The notes: a model not told the origin generated them from the sequence alone. A stretch of DNA of 64,000 nucleotides from Cedecea selenatireducens (GCF_042138895.1 NZ_JBHIKW010000014.1:56279-120278); one strand, 5' to 3'. Counted from the first letter of the stretch, positions 34,327 through 43,966 are shown. Program-made: numbers and translations.

Positions 34327-36117
34327 TTATTTTTTATAAAGCGGGCCATAGTTCTGGCAGGCGCGATAATCCTGGCCTTCGACATCCATACCGTGCGCCC
34401 CCCACGCGGAAGGGCGATAAATTGCCTCGTCCGGCAGGTTATGCATACAAACCGGAATACGCAGCATTGACGCCAGGGTAATTAAATCCGCCCCGACGTG
34501 GCCGATAGTCAGCACGCCGTGGTTCGCGCCCCAGTTCGCCATCACAGAATAAACATCGGTAAAAGGGCCTTTGCCCGTAAGACGTGGCGCAAACCAGGTC
34601 GTTGGCCAGGTTTCGTTGGTGCGTTTATCCAGCGTGTCGTGCATCGCTTTTGGTAGCTCCACGCTCCAGCCTTCGGCGATTTGCAGCACCGGACCAACGC
34701 CTTTGATGAGGTTGACGCGGGACAGGGTGAACGGCACGCCGCCGCGGGTCAGGAAGCCCGACGAGAAGCCACCCCCGCGGAAGTATTCATGAATTGCCGG
34801 GTACCACTCTGTCGCTTTCAGGCAGGCATCCGCTTCTTTCTGACTGATTTGCCAGTGCGGTTTGATTGTCGGTTTGCCCTGCTCATCCAGCTGCTGGCAT
34901 GTGCCGTCCAGCGCCGCAGAGCCTGAGTTGATCAGGTGAATAATCCCGTGCTCTGCCTGGCCGGTCAGTTCGCTGCCGGTAACGCGTTTCACCGCTTCCG
35001 GCGACCAGTAGGTTCGCACGTCGGCAAAGACCTGCGCCGTACCCGTCAGCATGTGGCCGAACAGCATCGCCACGCCGTTCAGGCTATCGTTTTCGGTGGC
35101 AACAACAAACGGTTTGCGCACGCCATTCCAGTCGAAGGAGCTGTTGAGCAGGGCTTCGGCGGTATCGCCGTTGGGATATTGATCGGTCCAATGCCGCTGG
35201 CCCTGGAAGCCGGCCGCGATGGCATTGTAGCCCAGGGACTCCTCGACAAACCCCTTTTGCACCAGCTTCTGATTACCCTGCATCATGTCGCGAATACACA
35301 TCGCCATTAGCAAGCTTTCCCGCAGTATGGCGCGGCTGCTTTCCGGCGAGCGGCGATACTGTTCGGCGTTAAGATCCGGGCCAAAGCGGAAGTGGTTATC
35401 TGCCCAGCTCAGCGCCAGCTCCAGTTCCTGCTCGTCGTAAATTTTCTGATCAATACGGCGGCGCAGCTCGGTCATATCCACGGCCTGGACTTTCATGCCG
35501 AGCCAGGACTCAAAGAAGTTGTGATCGACAATCGATCCGGCGATCCCCATAGAAACGCCGCCCAGCGACAGATAGCTTTTACCTTTCAGATGAGCCACTG
35601 CCAGCCCCGCCCGGGCGAAACGCAGCAGTTTCTCTTCGACATCTGGCGGAATACTGTTGTCGCCTTCGTCCTGCACATCGTGACCATAAATGGAAAATGC
35701 CGGGATGCCTTTCTGAGCGTGAGCCGCCAGCGCGGCAGCCAGATAAACCGCACCAGGGCGTTCCGTACCGTTAAAACCCCAGATAGCTTTTGGGCGGTCA
35801 GGGGCCATATCGATGGTTTCGCTGCCATAACACCAGCACGGGGTGACGGTGATTGTCAGCCCAACGTTTTGGCTGCTGAACTTATCTTCACAGGCGGCAG
35901 ACTCGGCCATTCCGGCAATGCAGCTATCGGCAATGACGCACTCCACCGGCGCACCGCACGGATGGCGCAGCCGTTCGCTCAGCAGGTGGGCTGTCGCCAG
36001 CGCCATGTTCATGGTCTGTTCTTCCAGCGATTCACGGACGCCCAGGCGTCGGCCGTCTATTGTCGGGCGGATACCAATTTTCGGGAGCGGTTTTACGGAA
36101 TACTGTTGGCTTTTCAT
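34327..36117 (-). CDS. fucI: L-fucose isomerase
   Basis: Mn2+-dependent hexameric isomerase converting L-fucose to L-fuculose, the first catabolic step after uptake. The 596 residues (E. coli 591) start near KIGIRPTIDGRRLGVRESLEEQTM, and keep GFNGTERPGAVYLAAALA, GGVSMGI and the C-terminal GANHGVLTIGHVGADL region carrying the late metal-binding histidine. It lies 54 bases after fucP. Confidence 0.96.
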   Translation of the reverse strand: MKSQQYSVKPLPKIGIRPTIDGRRLGVRESLEEQTMNMALATAHLLSERLRHPCGAPVECVIADSCIAGMAESAACEDKFSSQNVGLTITVTPCWCYGSETIDMAPDRPKAIWGFNGTERPGAVYLAAALAAHAQKGIPAFSIYGHDVQDEGDNSIPPDVEEKLLRFARAGLAVAHLKGKSYLSLGGVSMGIAGSIVDHNFFESWLGMKVQAVDMTELRRRIDQKIYDEQELELALSWADNHFRFGPDLNAEQYRRSPESSRAILRESLLMAMCIRDMMQGNQKLVQKGFVEESLGYNAIAAGFQGQRHWTDQYPNGDTAEALLNSSFDWNGVRKPFVVATENDSLNGVAMLFGHMLTGTAQVFADVRTYWSPEAVKRVTGSELTGQAEHGIIHLINSGSAALDGTCQQLDEQGKPTIKPHWQISQKEADACLKATEWYPAIHEYFRGGGFSSGFLTRGGVPFTLSRVNLIKGVGPVLQIAEGWSVELPKAMHDTLDKRTNETWPTTWFAPRLTGKGPFTDVYSVMANWGANHGVLTIGHVGADLITLASMLRIPVCMHNLPDEAIYRPSAWGAHGMDVEGQDYRACQNYGPLYKK

Positions 36118-36171
36118 TCGTTTTCCTCACGGTTAATCGGATAACAAAACGGGTTGATATTCATCGTGCGG

Positions 36172-37488
36172 CTAGCTGGCTATCGCCGGGGTTGCCCCAG
36201 ATTTGAATTTGGCAAAGATGAAAACAATGGCGAAGCAGATCGCCGGGATGATTTCAGCGGTAGGGAGGTTATTGGCGGCATCGCTGACAAAGCCCATTAA
36301 CGGGGTGACCACTCCACCGCCTACAATGCCCATCACGATAATTGACGAGCCGTATTTGGTGTCCTGACCGAGGTTTTTGATGCCGAGCGAAAAAATGGTC
36401 GGGTACTGAATCGACATGAACAGGCTACAGAGCGTAAGGGCAATCAGCCCGATATGCCCTCCGGCGACGGCAGAAATAATGCAAAGCACCATGGAGATAA
36501 ATGCGTAAATCGCCAGCACTTTATTCGGGGACTGACGGCGGATAAGCCACGTACCGGTGAAACGACCGATGAAGAAGCAAACCATAGTGGCGGTAAGGTA
36601 GTTGGCGGCAAAACCCGGCGTGGTGCCCGGTATTTCCTCGATGGCATAGCGGATCAGGTAGCTCCAGCAGGCCGTTTGTGCGCCGACATAGCAGAACTGT
36701 GCCAGCACGGACCAGCGCCAGTGGCGAATACGTAACAAGCGTGAAACCGAAGACAGCAACGAACCGCTGTCGTCGTCGTGCGTATCGCTCTGTATTGTTG
36801 GAAAGCGGGTTAGGGCAATCAGTAGCGCGACGATGACGACCACGGCCACAATTATCATGTACGGAGACTGCACGGCGTGTACCAGGCTGCGGTTATAGGC
36901 CTCAAGCTGGACCGGCGTCATGTGCTTAAGAACGTCAGACGACTGATGCGGGACATGAGAAAGAATCAGCCCTTGCCCAAACACCACGGCTATAATTGCG
37001 CCGAAGGAATTAAAAGTCTGCGCCAGATTAATTCGGAAATGACCTGTTTTCTCCGGCCCTAATACAGTTACAAACGGATTGGCCGCGGTTTCTAAACAGC
37101 CAAGTCCGGCAGCGATAATAAATAATCCGATCAGAAAGAGGGTGTAATTCATACCCTGTGCAGCAGGCCAGAACAGCGCTGCGCCAATGGCATAAAATAG
37201 TAGCCCGGTAATGATCCCGGCTTTATAACTGAGCTTCTTCATTAGCATTCCGGCCGGAATGGGAATCAGGAAATAGCCGAAATAGAATGAGGACTGGATC
37301 AGCCCCGCCTGAAAATTATTTAGCATGAATGCCTGCTGGAATTGCGGCAATAGAATATCGTTAAGGTTGTTAGCAACGGCCCATAAGAAAAACAATGAAC
37401 AGAGCAAAGCAAAGGGCAAGAGATAGCTTCCTTTAGGCTCATTGCTGTCAACGAGATAGGTCTGTGACTGGATGGATACGTTTCCCAT
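36172..37488 (-). CDS. fucP: L-fucose:H+ symporter
   Basis: Major-facilitator permease that imports L-fucose with a proton. From 37488, after GAGGGC, 438 residues with twelve membrane helices. Residues essential in E. coli FucP are kept two positions earlier: Asp44 in NNLNDILLPQF (D46) and Glu133 in GCLETAANPF (E135). The extra 43 residues available upstream in frame show no family similarity. First gene of fucPIKUR. Confidence 0.95.
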   Translation of the reverse strand: MGNVSIQSQTYLVDSNEPKGSYLLPFALLCSLFFLWAVANNLNDILLPQFQQAFMLNNFQAGLIQSSFYFGYFLIPIPAGMLMKKLSYKAGIITGLLFYAIGAALFWPAAQGMNYTLFLIGLFIIAAGLGCLETAANPFVTVLGPEKTGHFRINLAQTFNSFGAIIAVVFGQGLILSHVPHQSSDVLKHMTPVQLEAYNRSLVHAVQSPYMIIVAVVVIVALLIALTRFPTIQSDTHDDDSGSLLSSVSRLLRIRHWRWSVLAQFCYVGAQTACWSYLIRYAIEEIPGTTPGFAANYLTATMVCFFIGRFTGTWLIRRQSPNKVLAIYAFISMVLCIISAVAGGHIGLIALTLCSLFMSIQYPTIFSLGIKNLGQDTKYGSSIIVMGIVGGGVVTPLMGFVSDAANNLPTAEIIPAICFAIVFIFAKFKSGATPAIAS

Positions 37489-37593
37489 AGCGCCCTCATC
37501 AGGAGTGGAGGAGATAATCGTGCCGCCATTCTTAGAACAAAAAACGCCGGAAAATTTGAATTCAGTCACATTGAAGATTCCCGACAAATGAAC

Positions 37594-37609
37594 TGTGAGC
37601 CTTATCACT
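37594..37609. promoter_or_regulatory. CRP site on the fucP side
   Basis: TGTGA-GCCTTA-TCACT matches the CRP core at nine of ten defined positions. It is about 106-121 bases upstream of the fucP start. cAMP-CRP dependence of the fuc regulon is established in E. coli. Confidence 0.65.
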
Positions 37610-37627
37610 TTAATCAACCTATAAACA

Positions 37628-37853
37628 TGCCCGTTTGAAACGAAAAGTGATTTAAACAGCCAGCGTAAATGACCGATTTATTATTTTTTATTTGAAACAG
37701 GCAGATGTTAATTAAATATTTAACAACTGACCGTTTTTATATTTATTCAATCAAAACGGACATTTTAATTTTTTGTATAACGGGGGTGAGGGCGTAATTG
37801 GCACAATTGTGTTGACGCCCATCACATATTTCTTGACTGAAAATGAACGGTCC
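37628..37853. promoter_or_regulatory. Repeated candidate FucR operators
   Basis: A motif of the form TGmCCGwTTkA occurs three times forward (37628 TGCCCGTTTGA, 37670 TGACCGATTTA, 37728 TGACCGTTTTT) and twice reversed (37751-37762, reading TGTCCGTTTTGA, and 37841-37853, reading GGACCGTTCATTT). The repeats span the AT-rich 439-base region between divergent fucP and fucA. FucR is the obvious ligand, by position only. Confidence 0.45.
37811..37826. promoter_or_regulatory. Candidate CRP site on the fucA side
   Basis: GTTGA-CGCCCA-TCACA has one perfect half-site and one weak one. It lies about 100-115 bases upstream of the fucA start, a suitable activating distance. Confidence 0.4.
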
Positions 37854-37927
37854 TTAGCAGCGCATGATGATAACTCGCAGATATTCACTTCTTTTATTAA
37901 ATCCATTCACTGGATAAAGAGGAAAAA

Positions 37928-38575
37928 ATGGAAAGAGATTCACTGGCGCGCAGCATTATTTCTACCTGCCTGGAGATGACAAGGCTTGGGCTTAATCAGG
38001 GAACGGCGGGCAACGTTAGCGTGCGCTACCGGGACGGTATGCTGATAACGCCGACGGGTATTTCCTACGAAACGTTAACCCCTTCCCACATCGTTTATGT
38101 GGATGCCGGGGGCAAGCATGAAGAGGGAAAAATCCCGTCCAGCGAGTGGCGCTTCCATCAGATGGCCTATCAAACCCGGCCCGATGCTAATGCCGTGGTG
38201 CATAACCACGCGGTTCACTGTACGGCCGTTTCTATTCTTAATCGCCCGATCCCGGCTATTCATTACATGATTGCCGCTGCGGGTGGGAATACGATCCCCT
38301 GCGCCCCTTACGCGACTTTCGGCTCTAAAAAGCTCTCGGAATATGTGGCGATAGCGCTGAAAAATCGTAAGGCTATCTTGCTGCAACATCACGGCATGAT
38401 TGCCTGTGAAATCAACTTGCAAAAGGCGCTGTGGCTGGCGCACGAAGTGGAAGTGCTCGCCCATCTCTATCTCGCTACTTTGGCTATCAACGACCCGGTT
38501 CCCGTGCTTTCTGAAGCGGAAATTGCCACCGTGCTTGAGAAATTCAAAACCTACGGCCTGCGTGTAGAGGAGTAA
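37928..38575 (+). CDS. fucA: L-fuculose-1-phosphate aldolase
   Basis: Zinc class II aldolase splitting L-fuculose 1-phosphate to dihydroxyacetone phosphate and L-lactaldehyde. The 215 residues carry catalytic Glu73 (SSEWRFH), zinc ligands His92 and His94 (VHNHAVH) and His155 (QHHGMIA), at the same numbers as the E. coli enzyme. AGAGG precedes the ATG. First gene of fucAO, divergent from fucPIKUR. Confidence 0.96.
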   Translation: MERDSLARSIISTCLEMTRLGLNQGTAGNVSVRYRDGMLITPTGISYETLTPSHIVYVDAGGKHEEGKIPSSEWRFHQMAYQTRPDANAVVHNHAVHCTAVSILNRPIPAIHYMIAAAGGNTIPCAPYATFGSKKLSEYVAIALKNRKAILLQHHGMIACEINLQKALWLAHEVEVLAHLYLATLAINDPVPVLSEAEIATVLEKFKTYGLRVEE

Positions 38576-38579
38576 CACC

Positions 38580-39728
38580 ATGACAAACCGCATGATATTA
38601 AATGAGACCTCGTGGTTTGGCCGGGGGGCGATTAACGAACTGATCCCGGAGGTGCGGCGTCGTGGCTATCGCAAAGCGTTAATTGTTACGGATGCGAGGC
38701 TTATAGCCTGCGGCACGGTGGCTAAGGTTACCGCCGGCCTGGATCGGGCCGGTTTTCCTTATAAGGTCTTTGATGGCGTTATCCCCAACCCGACAATCAG
38801 CGTGGTGAAGCAGGGACTGACAGCCTTCAGGCAATCGGAGGCGGATTATCTTATCGCGATTGGCGGGGGGTCGCCGCAGGACACTTGTAAAGCCATCGGG
38901 ATAATCATTAATAACCCCGAATTTGAAGACGTTCGCAGCCTGGAAGGCGTAGCTGCGACTCAGCGCGCGTGCGTGCCGATTATGGCGATTCCGACCACGT
39001 CGGGTACGGCAGCAGAAGTGACTATCAACTACGTCATTACCGATGAAGAAAAGCGGCGTAAATTTGTCTGTGTTGACCCTCACGACATCCCGCTGGTTGC
39101 CTTTATTGATGCAGACATGATGGATGGAATGCCTGCTGCGCTAAAAGCGGCGACGGGTGTGGATGCGCTTACGCACGCCATCGAAGGGTTTATCACTATG
39201 GGAGCGTGGGAGTTGACAGATGTTTTACATCTTAAAGCGATTGAGATTATTGCCCGTTCGCTGCGCGCGTCCGTTGCCGGAAAACCGGAGGCGGTAGAGT
39301 CGATGGCGCTGGGGCAATATATCGCCGGGATGGGGTTTTCCAATGTAGGGCTGGGGCTGGTTCACGGCATGGCCCATCCACTGGGGGCGTTTTATAACAC
39401 TCCCCACGGCGTGGCGAACGCCATTCTGCTGCCGCATGTGATGCGTTATAACGCTGCTTTTACCGGGGACAAATATTCCCGTATTGCACAGGCAATGGGT
39501 GTTGATGTGGCAACCGCTACGCTGGAGCAGACTCGAAATTTAGCGATACGGGCCGTGGAGGCACTAAACAGGGATGTGGGTATTCCCGCAAAACTACGGG
39601 AGGCTGGCATGCGTGAGGCGGATATTCCGGCGCTGGCGCAGGCCGCGCTGGAAGATGTTTGTACCGGCGGTAACCCGCGAAAAGCGACCTTTGAGGAGAT
39701 AGTCGGGCTTTATCGTCAGGCTTATTAA
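38580..39728 (+). CDS. fucO: L-lactaldehyde:propanediol oxidoreductase
   Basis: Iron-dependent group III alcohol dehydrogenase that reduces L-lactaldehyde to 1,2-propanediol under anaerobic conditions, recycling NADH. The 382 residues include the NAD-binding GGGSPQDTCKAIG, GVDALTHAIEGF and the metal-binding histidine region GLVHGMAHPLGAFYNTPHG. It begins 4 bases after the fucA stop. Confidence 0.96.
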   Translation: MTNRMILNETSWFGRGAINELIPEVRRRGYRKALIVTDARLIACGTVAKVTAGLDRAGFPYKVFDGVIPNPTISVVKQGLTAFRQSEADYLIAIGGGSPQDTCKAIGIIINNPEFEDVRSLEGVAATQRACVPIMAIPTTSGTAAEVTINYVITDEEKRRKFVCVDPHDIPLVAFIDADMMDGMPAALKAATGVDALTHAIEGFITMGAWELTDVLHLKAIEIIARSLRASVAGKPEAVESMALGQYIAGMGFSNVGLGLVHGMAHPLGAFYNTPHGVANAILLPHVMRYNAAFTGDKYSRIAQAMGVDVATATLEQTRNLAIRAVEALNRDVGIPAKLREAGMREADIPALAQAALEDVCTGGNPRKATFEEIVGLYRQAY

Positions 39729-39732
39729 ATGA

Positions 39733-39756
39733 CAAAGGCACCCGAGGGTGCCTTTG
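39733..39756. terminator. Bidirectional terminator between fucO and metJ
   Basis: CAAAGGCACCC pairs with GGGTGCCTTTG around a very short loop. It lies between the convergent ends and can serve both, although the T runs are short. Confidence 0.7.
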
Positions 39757-39764
39757 CTCAAGCC

Positions 39765-40082
39765 TTAATATTCCCACGTATCCGGATCGATCCCCAGTTC
39801 ACGCATGATGACCTTGGCATCTTCCGGAATCTCATCGCTGCGTTCTTTACGCAGGTCAGCATCGTTCGGCAGCGGTTGGCCGGTGAACGCGTGCAGAAAA
39901 GCTTCACACAGCAGTTCACTGTTGGTCGCATGACGCAGGTTATTCACCTGGCGACGCGTGCGCTCGTCGGTGAGGATCTTCAACACTTTCAGAGGAATGG
40001 AAACCGTAATTTTCTTTACTTGTTCACTCTTCTTGCCGTGCTCAGCGTAGGGGCTGATATATTCGCCGCTCCATTCAGCCAT
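39765..40082 (-). CDS. metJ: Methionine repressor MetJ
   Basis: Ribbon-helix-helix repressor that uses S-adenosylmethionine as corepressor and binds tandem 8-bp Met boxes. From 40082, 105 residues (MAEWSGEYISPYAEHGKKSEQVKKITVS split as in the family), with the DNA-contacting strand KKITVSI and the SAM-site RHATNSELLCEAF. The upstream in-frame ATG at 40121 adds 13 residues without homology. Divergent from metB. Confidence 0.97.
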   Translation of the reverse strand: MAEWSGEYISPYAEHGKKSEQVKKITVSIPLKVLKILTDERTRRQVNNLRHATNSELLCEAFLHAFTGQPLPNDADLRKERSDEIPEDAKVIMRELGIDPDTWEY

Positions 40083-40273
40083 GAGATACCTTAATCCTCT
40101 TAATCTATGAAAATGTGCCAAAGCCGGGTGAATCCACGGCGTTGACGATTATCTCTTTTAGTGTACAGCGTAGGATAACCCTTTCCTGAGCGCGAAACTC
40201 AGACGCATACACTCTAAAACGCATAATTTTAACGGCTATTTGTCTTTTGCTCAATCTATACGCAAAGAGGTTT

Positions 40274-40297
40274 AGATGTCCAGATGTATTGACGTCT
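40274..40297. promoter_or_regulatory. Three tandem Met boxes between metJ and metB
   Basis: Contiguous 8-mers AGATGTCC, AGATGTAT and TGACGTCT, each close to the consensus AGACGTCT, lie 62-85 bases upstream of metB. MetJ bound cooperatively here would repress metBL and metJ. A further weak box, AGACGCAT, starts at 40201. Confidence 0.85.
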
Positions 40298-40358
40298 ATA
40301 CTGCGGTTGTTTACTCTGAGGCCTGACTTTTATTCGACCAGCAAGGATCGGGCACACC

Positions 40359-41519
40359 ATGACGCGTAAACAGGCAACCATAGCAGTTCGTAGCGGTTTG
40401 AATGATGACGAGCAGTACGGCTGCGTCGTTCCACCTATCCACCTGTCCAGCACCTATAACTTTACCGGCTTCAACGAGCCGCGCGCCCATGACTATTCGC
40501 GTCGCGGTAACCCAACGCGTGACGTTGTGCAGCGGGCGCTGGCGGAGCTGGAGGGCGGCACGGGCGCGGTGTTAACCAATACCGGAATGTCGGCGATCCA
40601 CCTGGTGACTACCGTATTTCTGAAGCCCGGCGACCTGCTGGTTGCGCCTCATGACTGCTATGGTGGCAGCTATCGCCTGTTTGATAGTCTTGCAAAACGT
40701 GGGGCCTATCGCGTTTTATTCGTCGATCAGAACGATGAAGAAGCTTTAAAATCTGCGCTGGCGGAAAAACCTAAGCTGGTATTGGTAGAAAGTCCAAGTA
40801 ATCCATTGTTGCGCGTCGTGGATATTGCGAAAATCTGCGCCGCGGCGCGTGAAGCCGGTGCGGTTAGCGTGGTGGATAACACCTTCCTGAGCCCGGCGCT
40901 GCAAAATCCGTTGGCGCTGGGGGCTGACCTGGTCCTGCACTCGTGCACCAAATACCTTAACGGCCACTCTGATGTGGTTGCCGGCGTGGTGATTGCGAAG
41001 GATCCGGCGACTGTCACCGAGTTGGCATGGTGGGCGAATAACATTGGCGTCACCGGCGGCGCATTCGACAGCTATCTGCTGCTGCGCGGCCTGCGTACCC
41101 TGTCGCCACGTATGGAGGTGGCTCAGCGCAATGCCCAGGCAATTGTTGAGTTCCTCAGGCAGCAACCGCTGGTGAAAAAGCTGTATCATCCTTCACTGCC
41201 GGAAAATCAGGGCCACGAAATCGCCGCTCGTCAGCAAAAAGGGTTTGGCGCGATGCTGAGTTTTGAGCTGGACGGCGACGAGCAAACGCTGCGTCGTTTC
41301 CTGAGTGCCCTGTCGCTGTTTACTCTGGCGGAATCGCTGGGTGGCGTGGAAAGTTTGATTTCACACGCCGCAACCATGACCCATGCGGGCATGGCTCCGG
41401 AGGCGCGCGCCGCCGCCGGTATTTCTGAGACGCTGCTGCGCGTTTCAACAGGTATAGAAGATAGTGAAGATTTAATTGCCGATCTGGAAAATGCCTTCCG
41501 GGTCGCTGCCGAGGGGTAA
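40359..41519 (+). CDS. metB: Cystathionine gamma-synthase
   Basis: PLP enzyme that joins O-succinylhomoserine and cysteine to cystathionine in methionine synthesis. The 386 residues have the PLP-binding Lys198 (HSCTKYLNGHSD), YSRRGNPTRD and SLGGVESLISHAATM, all characteristic. Two bases separate it from metL, giving the metBL operon. Confidence 0.97.
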   Translation: MTRKQATIAVRSGLNDDEQYGCVVPPIHLSSTYNFTGFNEPRAHDYSRRGNPTRDVVQRALAELEGGTGAVLTNTGMSAIHLVTTVFLKPGDLLVAPHDCYGGSYRLFDSLAKRGAYRVLFVDQNDEEALKSALAEKPKLVLVESPSNPLLRVVDIAKICAAAREAGAVSVVDNTFLSPALQNPLALGADLVLHSCTKYLNGHSDVVAGVVIAKDPATVTELAWWANNIGVTGGAFDSYLLLRGLRTLSPRMEVAQRNAQAIVEFLRQQPLVKKLYHPSLPENQGHEIAARQQKGFGAMLSFELDGDEQTLRRFLSALSLFTLAESLGGVESLISHAATMTHAGMAPEARAAAGISETLLRVSTGIEDSEDLIADLENAFRVAAEG

Positions 41520-41521
41520 GC

Positions 41522-43954
41522 ATGAGTGTTTCAGCACCAGCAGGGACGCCGGTTCGTCAACTGCACAAGTTTGGGGGCAGCAGTCTTGCCGATGTGAAGT
41601 GTTACCTGCGCGTGGCGGGTATCATGACCGAGTATTCCAGACCGGGTGACATGATGGTGGTTTCGGCCGCCGGCAGTACCACTAACCAGTTGATCAACTG
41701 GCTCAAGCTGAGCCAGAGCGACAGGCTTTCCGCGCATCAGGTGCAGCAAACGCTGCGCCGCTATCAGAGCGATCTTATTGGCGGCCTGCTGCCGCCGGAC
41801 GTTGCCGATGGCCTGATTGCCGATTTTATCCACGACCTTGAGCGCCTTGCCGGACTGCTGGACGGCAAAATGACCGATGCGGTTTACGCAGAGGTGGTTG
41901 GGCACGGCGAGGTCTGGTCGGCACGTCTGATGTCTGCCGTCCTGAACCAACTTGGTGTTGAAGCCGCGTGGCTGGACGCCCGTGATTTTATGCGTGCTGA
42001 ACGAGCTGCTCAGCCGCAGGTTGATGAGGGCCGTTCCTGGCCACTGCTGCAAAACTTGCTTGCCCAGCATCCGAATAAACGGCTGGTTGTCACGGGCTTT
42101 ATTTGCAGCAACGAGGCGGGCGAAACCGTTCTGCTGGGACGTAACGGTTCTGACTACTCTGCGACGCAAATTGGCGCGCTGGCCGGCGTTTCCCGTGTCA
42201 CTATCTGGAGTGACGTTGCCGGTGTGTACAGCGCCGACCCGCGTAAGGTTAAAGATGCCTGCCTGCTGCCGCTCCTGCGTCTTGATGAAGCTAGCGAACT
42301 GGCTCGCCTTGCCGCCCCGGTTTTGCACGCTCGTACCTTGCAGCCCGTATCCGGGAGCGATATCGACCTTCAGCTGCGCTGCAGCTATTCGCCTGAGCAG
42401 GGCTCTACGCGAATTGAGCGCGTGCTGGCCTCCGGCACCGGCGCACGTATTGTCACCAGTCACGACGATGTCTGCCTGATCGAGTATCAGGTGCCGTCGC
42501 ATCAGGACTTTAAGCTGGCGCAAAAAGAGCTGGATCTGATCCTCAAGCGTGGCCAGGTACGCCCGCTGTCGATTGGCGTACATCCTGACCGTAACCTGCT
42601 TCAGCTTTGCTACACCTCTGAAGTTGCAAACAGCGTGCTGTTGCTTCTCCAGGACGCCGGTTTGCAGGGTGAACTGCGTCTGCGGGAAGGCCTGGCACTT
42701 GTGGCGATGGTGGGGGCGGGCGTTTGTCGTAACCCGCTGCATAGCCACCGCTTCTGGCAGCAGCTAAAAGATCATCCCGTCGAGTTTATCTGGCAGTCGG
42801 AAGACGGCATTAGCCTGGTGGCCGTGCTGCGCGTTGGTCCAACGGAGAGCCTGATTCAGGGCTTACATAAGTCGCTGTTTCGTGCTGAAAAACGTATTGG
42901 TTTGATGCTATTCGGAAAAGGCAATATCGGCTCCCGCTGGCTTGAGCTTTTTGCCCGTGAGCAGGAAGTTCTCTCTGCCCGTACCGGCTTTGAGTTTGTG
43001 CTTGCCGGCGTGGTTGATAGCAGCCGTAGCCTGCTGAACTATGAAGGGCTGGATGCCAGCCGCGCGTTGGCCTTCTTCAATGACGAGGCCGTCCAGCAGG
43101 ATGAAGAGTCGCTGTTCCTGTGGATGCGCGCTCACCCTTACGATGATTTAGTGGTGCTGGACGTGACCGCCAGCGAGCAGCTTGCGGATCAGTATCTCGA
43201 CTTCGCCAGCCACGGCTTCCACGTGATCAGCGCCAATAAGCTGGCCGGCGCGGGAAATGGCCATAAGTATCGCCAGATTCGCGATGCGTTTGAGAAAACG
43301 GGGCGCCACTGGCTGTACAACGCGACGGTAGGAGCCGGGCTTCCGGTTAACCACACCGTGCGTGACCTGCGCGATAGCGGTGATGCCATTTTGGCTATTA
43401 GCGGTATTTTCTCCGGGACGCTCTCATGGCTGTTCCTGCAGTTTGACGGCACCGTGCCGTTTACCGAGCTGGTGGATCAAGCCTGGCAGCAGGGGCTGAC
43501 CGAGCCGGATCCGCGCGTTGACCTTTCTGGTAAAGACGTGATGCGTAAGCTGGTGATCCTTGCCCGCGAAGCGGGTTATGACATCGAGCCGGATCAGGTT
43601 CGGGTGGAATCTCTGGTACCTTCAGGCTGTGAAGGTGGCTCCATCGACCACTTCTTTGAAAATGGCGATGAGCTGAACGAGCAAATGCTGCAACGGCTGG
43701 AGGCCGCGCAGGAAATGGGGCTGGTGCTGCGCTACGTGGCTCGTTTTGATGCGAACGGCAAGGCGCGCGTTGGCGTTGAAGCCGTGCGTGCAGAGCATCC
43801 GCTTGCCGCTCTGCTGCCGTGCGATAACGTCTTCGCGATTGAAAGCCGTTGGTACCGTGATAACCCGCTGGTAATTCGCGGACCTGGCGCCGGCCGCGAC
43901 GTGACGGCCGGGGCAATCCAGTCTGATTTGAACCGCCTGGCACAGCTGCTGTAG
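41522..43954 (+). CDS. metL: Bifunctional aspartokinase II / homoserine dehydrogenase II
   Basis: Catalyses two steps of the aspartate pathway: phosphorylation of aspartate and reduction of aspartate semialdehyde to homoserine. The 810 residues contain the kinase domain (about 10-300; KFGGSSLAD, GRNGSDYSA), degenerate ACT-like regulatory part (about 310-455) and the homoserine dehydrogenase domain (about 460-808; LFGKGNIGSRW, ANKLAGAGNG, GIFSGTLSW). E. coli MetL is also 810 residues and is regulated at transcription by MetJ rather than by feedback. Confidence 0.97.
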   Translation: MSVSAPAGTPVRQLHKFGGSSLADVKCYLRVAGIMTEYSRPGDMMVVSAAGSTTNQLINWLKLSQSDRLSAHQVQQTLRRYQSDLIGGLLPPDVADGLIADFIHDLERLAGLLDGKMTDAVYAEVVGHGEVWSARLMSAVLNQLGVEAAWLDARDFMRAERAAQPQVDEGRSWPLLQNLLAQHPNKRLVVTGFICSNEAGETVLLGRNGSDYSATQIGALAGVSRVTIWSDVAGVYSADPRKVKDACLLPLLRLDEASELARLAAPVLHARTLQPVSGSDIDLQLRCSYSPEQGSTRIERVLASGTGARIVTSHDDVCLIEYQVPSHQDFKLAQKELDLILKRGQVRPLSIGVHPDRNLLQLCYTSEVANSVLLLLQDAGLQGELRLREGLALVAMVGAGVCRNPLHSHRFWQQLKDHPVEFIWQSEDGISLVAVLRVGPTESLIQGLHKSLFRAEKRIGLMLFGKGNIGSRWLELFAREQEVLSARTGFEFVLAGVVDSSRSLLNYEGLDASRALAFFNDEAVQQDEESLFLWMRAHPYDDLVVLDVTASEQLADQYLDFASHGFHVISANKLAGAGNGHKYRQIRDAFEKTGRHWLYNATVGAGLPVNHTVRDLRDSGDAILAISGIFSGTLSWLFLQFDGTVPFTELVDQAWQQGLTEPDPRVDLSGKDVMRKLVILAREAGYDIEPDQVRVESLVPSGCEGGSIDHFFENGDELNEQMLQRLEAAQEMGLVLRYVARFDANGKARVGVEAVRAEHPLAALLPCDNVFAIESRWYRDNPLVIRGPGAGRDVTAGAIQSDLNRLAQLL

Positions 43955-43966
43955 TTGCTTTTCCCC

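Noticed and set aside
37773..37979. Small open frame across the fucA start
   Set aside because: Out of frame with fucA and starting in the AT-rich operator region; no ribosome site.
41531..42748. Long open frame (405 codons) on the strand opposite metL
   Set aside because: It lies wholly antisense to a clearly functional gene and its translation shows no domain, low-complexity bias and no ribosome site. Such frames are expected in GC-rich codons with strong third-position bias.
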